From assembly GCA_963735465.1 (NCBI GenBank), contig CAVTLA010000001.1:3782001-3846000 (forward strand): a stretch of 64,000 nt of DNA. Direction: 5' to 3'. The stretch comes from DASZHJ01 sp963735465 (lineage in GTDB: Bacteria > Pseudomonadota > Alphaproteobacteria > ATCC43930 > CGMCC-115725). Both the position numbers and the translations under genes were made by a program. Shown here piece after piece: positions 62,855 to 64,000 of this stretch. The notes below the pieces were generated by a model that was given only the letters and a program-made list of their open reading frames with translations, was not told the DNA's origin and did not search any database. The stretch's first letter is position 1, and every line of letters starts with the position of its first letter.

Positions 62855-63588
62855 CCGATCTCCTCAATGCCGTGGCGATCTGGAAGCGGTTCAGCGTCGT
62901 CGATGTGCTGCAAGGCGTCGATTTCTCCCTGCGCTCCGGCCAGTGCCTGGTGCTGCTGGGCCCCTCGGGCTCGGGCAAGTCGACCCTGCTGCGCTGCCTC
63001 AACCTGCTGGAGCCGGTGAGCTCCGGCAGCATCCTGTTCCAGGGCCGGGAGATCGCGGGCACGCCCCGCCGCCAGGCGGCCACGGTACGCCAGCGCATGG
63101 GCATGGTGTTCCAGAATTTCGAGCTGTTCCAGCACCTGTCGGCCCTGGAGAACATCGCCCTCGCCCCCATCCGCGTCCGCCGTGTGCCGAAGGCGCAGGC
63201 GCGGGAGCAGGCCCGCGCGCTCCTCGACCGGGTGCACCTCTCGGACAAGGCGGATGCCTATCCCGACGAGCTCTCCGGCGGGCAGCAGCAGCGCGTCGCC
63301 ATCGCCCGGGCGCTGGCCATGGAGCCCGACCTGATGCTGTTCGACGAGCCCACCAGCGCGCTCGACCCCGAGACGGTCGGCGAGGTCCTGGGCGTGATGC
63401 AGGAATTGGCCGAGGGCGGCATGACCAGTATCGTGGTGACTCACGAGCTGGGATTCGCCCGGCGCGCGGCGGACGAGGTGATCTTCATGGATGCCGGACG
63501 GATCGCCCATCGGGCGCCGGTCGGCGATTTCTTCTCCAAGGCGGTGCCCGAGCGGGTCGAGCGGTTCCTCGACCGGGTGCGCGCATGA
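62851..63588 (+). CDS. Polar amino-acid ABC ATP-binding protein
   Basis: A 245-residue GlnQ/HisP-type ATPase. Walker A is GPSGSGKSTLL, with FQNFELFQHLSALENIALAP, signature LSGGQQQR, Walker B LMLFDEPTSALDPE and the H-loop VVTHELGFAR. It completes the importer begun at 61375. It is related to, but clearly different from, the ATPase at 1-829. Confidence 0.93.
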   Translation: MTDLLNAVAIWKRFSVVDVLQGVDFSLRSGQCLVLLGPSGSGKSTLLRCLNLLEPVSSGSILFQGREIAGTPRRQAATVRQRMGMVFQNFELFQHLSALENIALAPIRVRRVPKAQAREQARALLDRVHLSDKADAYPDELSGGQQQRVAIARALAMEPDLMLFDEPTSALDPETVGEVLGVMQELAEGGMTSIVVTHELGFARRAADEVIFMDAGRIAHRAPVGDFFSKAVPERVERFLDRVRA

Positions 63589-63602
63589 AAGGATCGGACA
63601 CA

Positions 63603-64000
63603 ATGGACGGAATGGATGGTCTTCTGGCGCCGATCGAGACGCCGGCCGCGTGGCGCGGCGCGGAGCTTGCGGCCTCACCCGCCTGGCGGCGGCCGCTGAC
63701 GAAAACCGAGATCGCGGCGCTGGAGCGCGCCACGGAGGCGGCGCGGTCCGCCCGCTGTCCCGGCTTCGGACCGGCGGCGTTTTCCGGTGCCGGAACTCAA
63801 GCCTCTCTTCGCCTGGATGGCGGAGCAGCTCGAGGGGCCGGGGGCCGTGCGCCTCACCGGCCTGCCGGTCGATCGCTTCTCCCATGAGGAGCTGCGGCGG
63901 CTCTTCTGGGGCTTCTGCGTCAACCTGGGCACGCCGATCTACCAGACTTCCGCCGGCGAGATATTGGGCGAGGTCAAGGACGAGACCGGCACCGGCGCGG
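63603..64000 (+). CDS. TauD/TfdA-like Fe(II)/2-oxoglutarate dioxygenase (5' part; one-base insertion)
   Basis: The visible N-terminus (MDGMDGLLAPIETPAAWRGA, then RRPLTKTEIAALERA) breaks at 63780-63783, where TTTT has one T too many. The next frame reads PVPELKPLFAWMAEQLEGPG, LTGLPVDRFSHEELRRLF and LGTPIYQTSAGEILGEVKDE, the start of TauD-family enzymes. The metal motif lies beyond the window. The ATG at 63603 has AAAGGA upstream; 63585 would overlap the ATPase stop. It is co-transcribed with the amino-acid importer, which may feed it. Confidence 0.75.

Overview
The window is GC-rich, densely packed chromosomal DNA with no rRNA, tRNA, phage, IS or CRISPR signal. The gene families (NitT/TauT and polar amino-acid ABC importers, FCD-type GntR regulator, a sigma-32 paralogue, LigJ/RraA aromatic catabolism, NodT-type efflux channel), strong AGGAGG-like ribosome sites and ATGA stop/start overlaps suggest a metabolically versatile alphaproteobacterium. 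Genus cannot be decided from the sequence.

Layout. 0-14 kb is catabolic: an amino-acid ABC ATPase and a 2-oxoglutarate/Fe(II) oxygenase, then two divergent operons around a GntR/FCD regulator at 9546. One operon (minus) holds a gentisate-dioxygenase-like bicupin, an LVIVD-repeat protein, RidA, a GST and a NitT/TauT importer. The other (plus) holds the regulator, a GMC oxidoreductase, a PaaK-like CoA ligase and an enoyl-CoA hydratase. 14-23 kb has small proteins, a hotdog thioesterase, a structured RNA followed by an intrinsic terminator, a large winged-helix/ATPase/TPR regulator, and an AraC regulator ahead of RraA-type aldolase and LigJ-type hydratase genes. 23-41 kb is an envelope and stress region: two RND efflux systems (pump plus adaptor at 23.6-28.1 kb; NodT channel, adaptor and pump at 33.8-40.2 kb), a sigma-32-like factor, a second AraC paralogue, an SDR, an aldo/keto reductase and many small exported proteins or lipoproteins.

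42.7-49.7 kb (minus) is a six-gene operon resembling hydrogenase-4/formate hydrogenlyase membrane modules (HyfB-C-E-F-G-I order). Its catalytic-type subunit has lost all four Ni-binding cysteines, so it looks like an energy-converting hydrogenase-related (Ehr) complex of unknown electron chemistry. This is the most interesting system in the window.

50-56 kb carries a TPP-dependent enzyme operonic with a second NitT/TauT importer that has two tandem permeases, followed by a 43-residue membrane peptide downstream of a perfect GTGA-N6-TCAC palindrome. 56-61 kb has an SDR, anchored MsrA, cytosolic MsrB and a FecCD-type importer. 61-64 kb has a polar amino-acid importer followed by a TauD-like oxygenase cut by the window edge.

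Six otherwise normal genes (near 7515, 46674, 52569, 60557, 62275 and 63780) are each broken by one surplus base in a short homopolymer. The uniform pattern suggests sequence or assembly error rather than six pseudogenes. Their products are described as restored.
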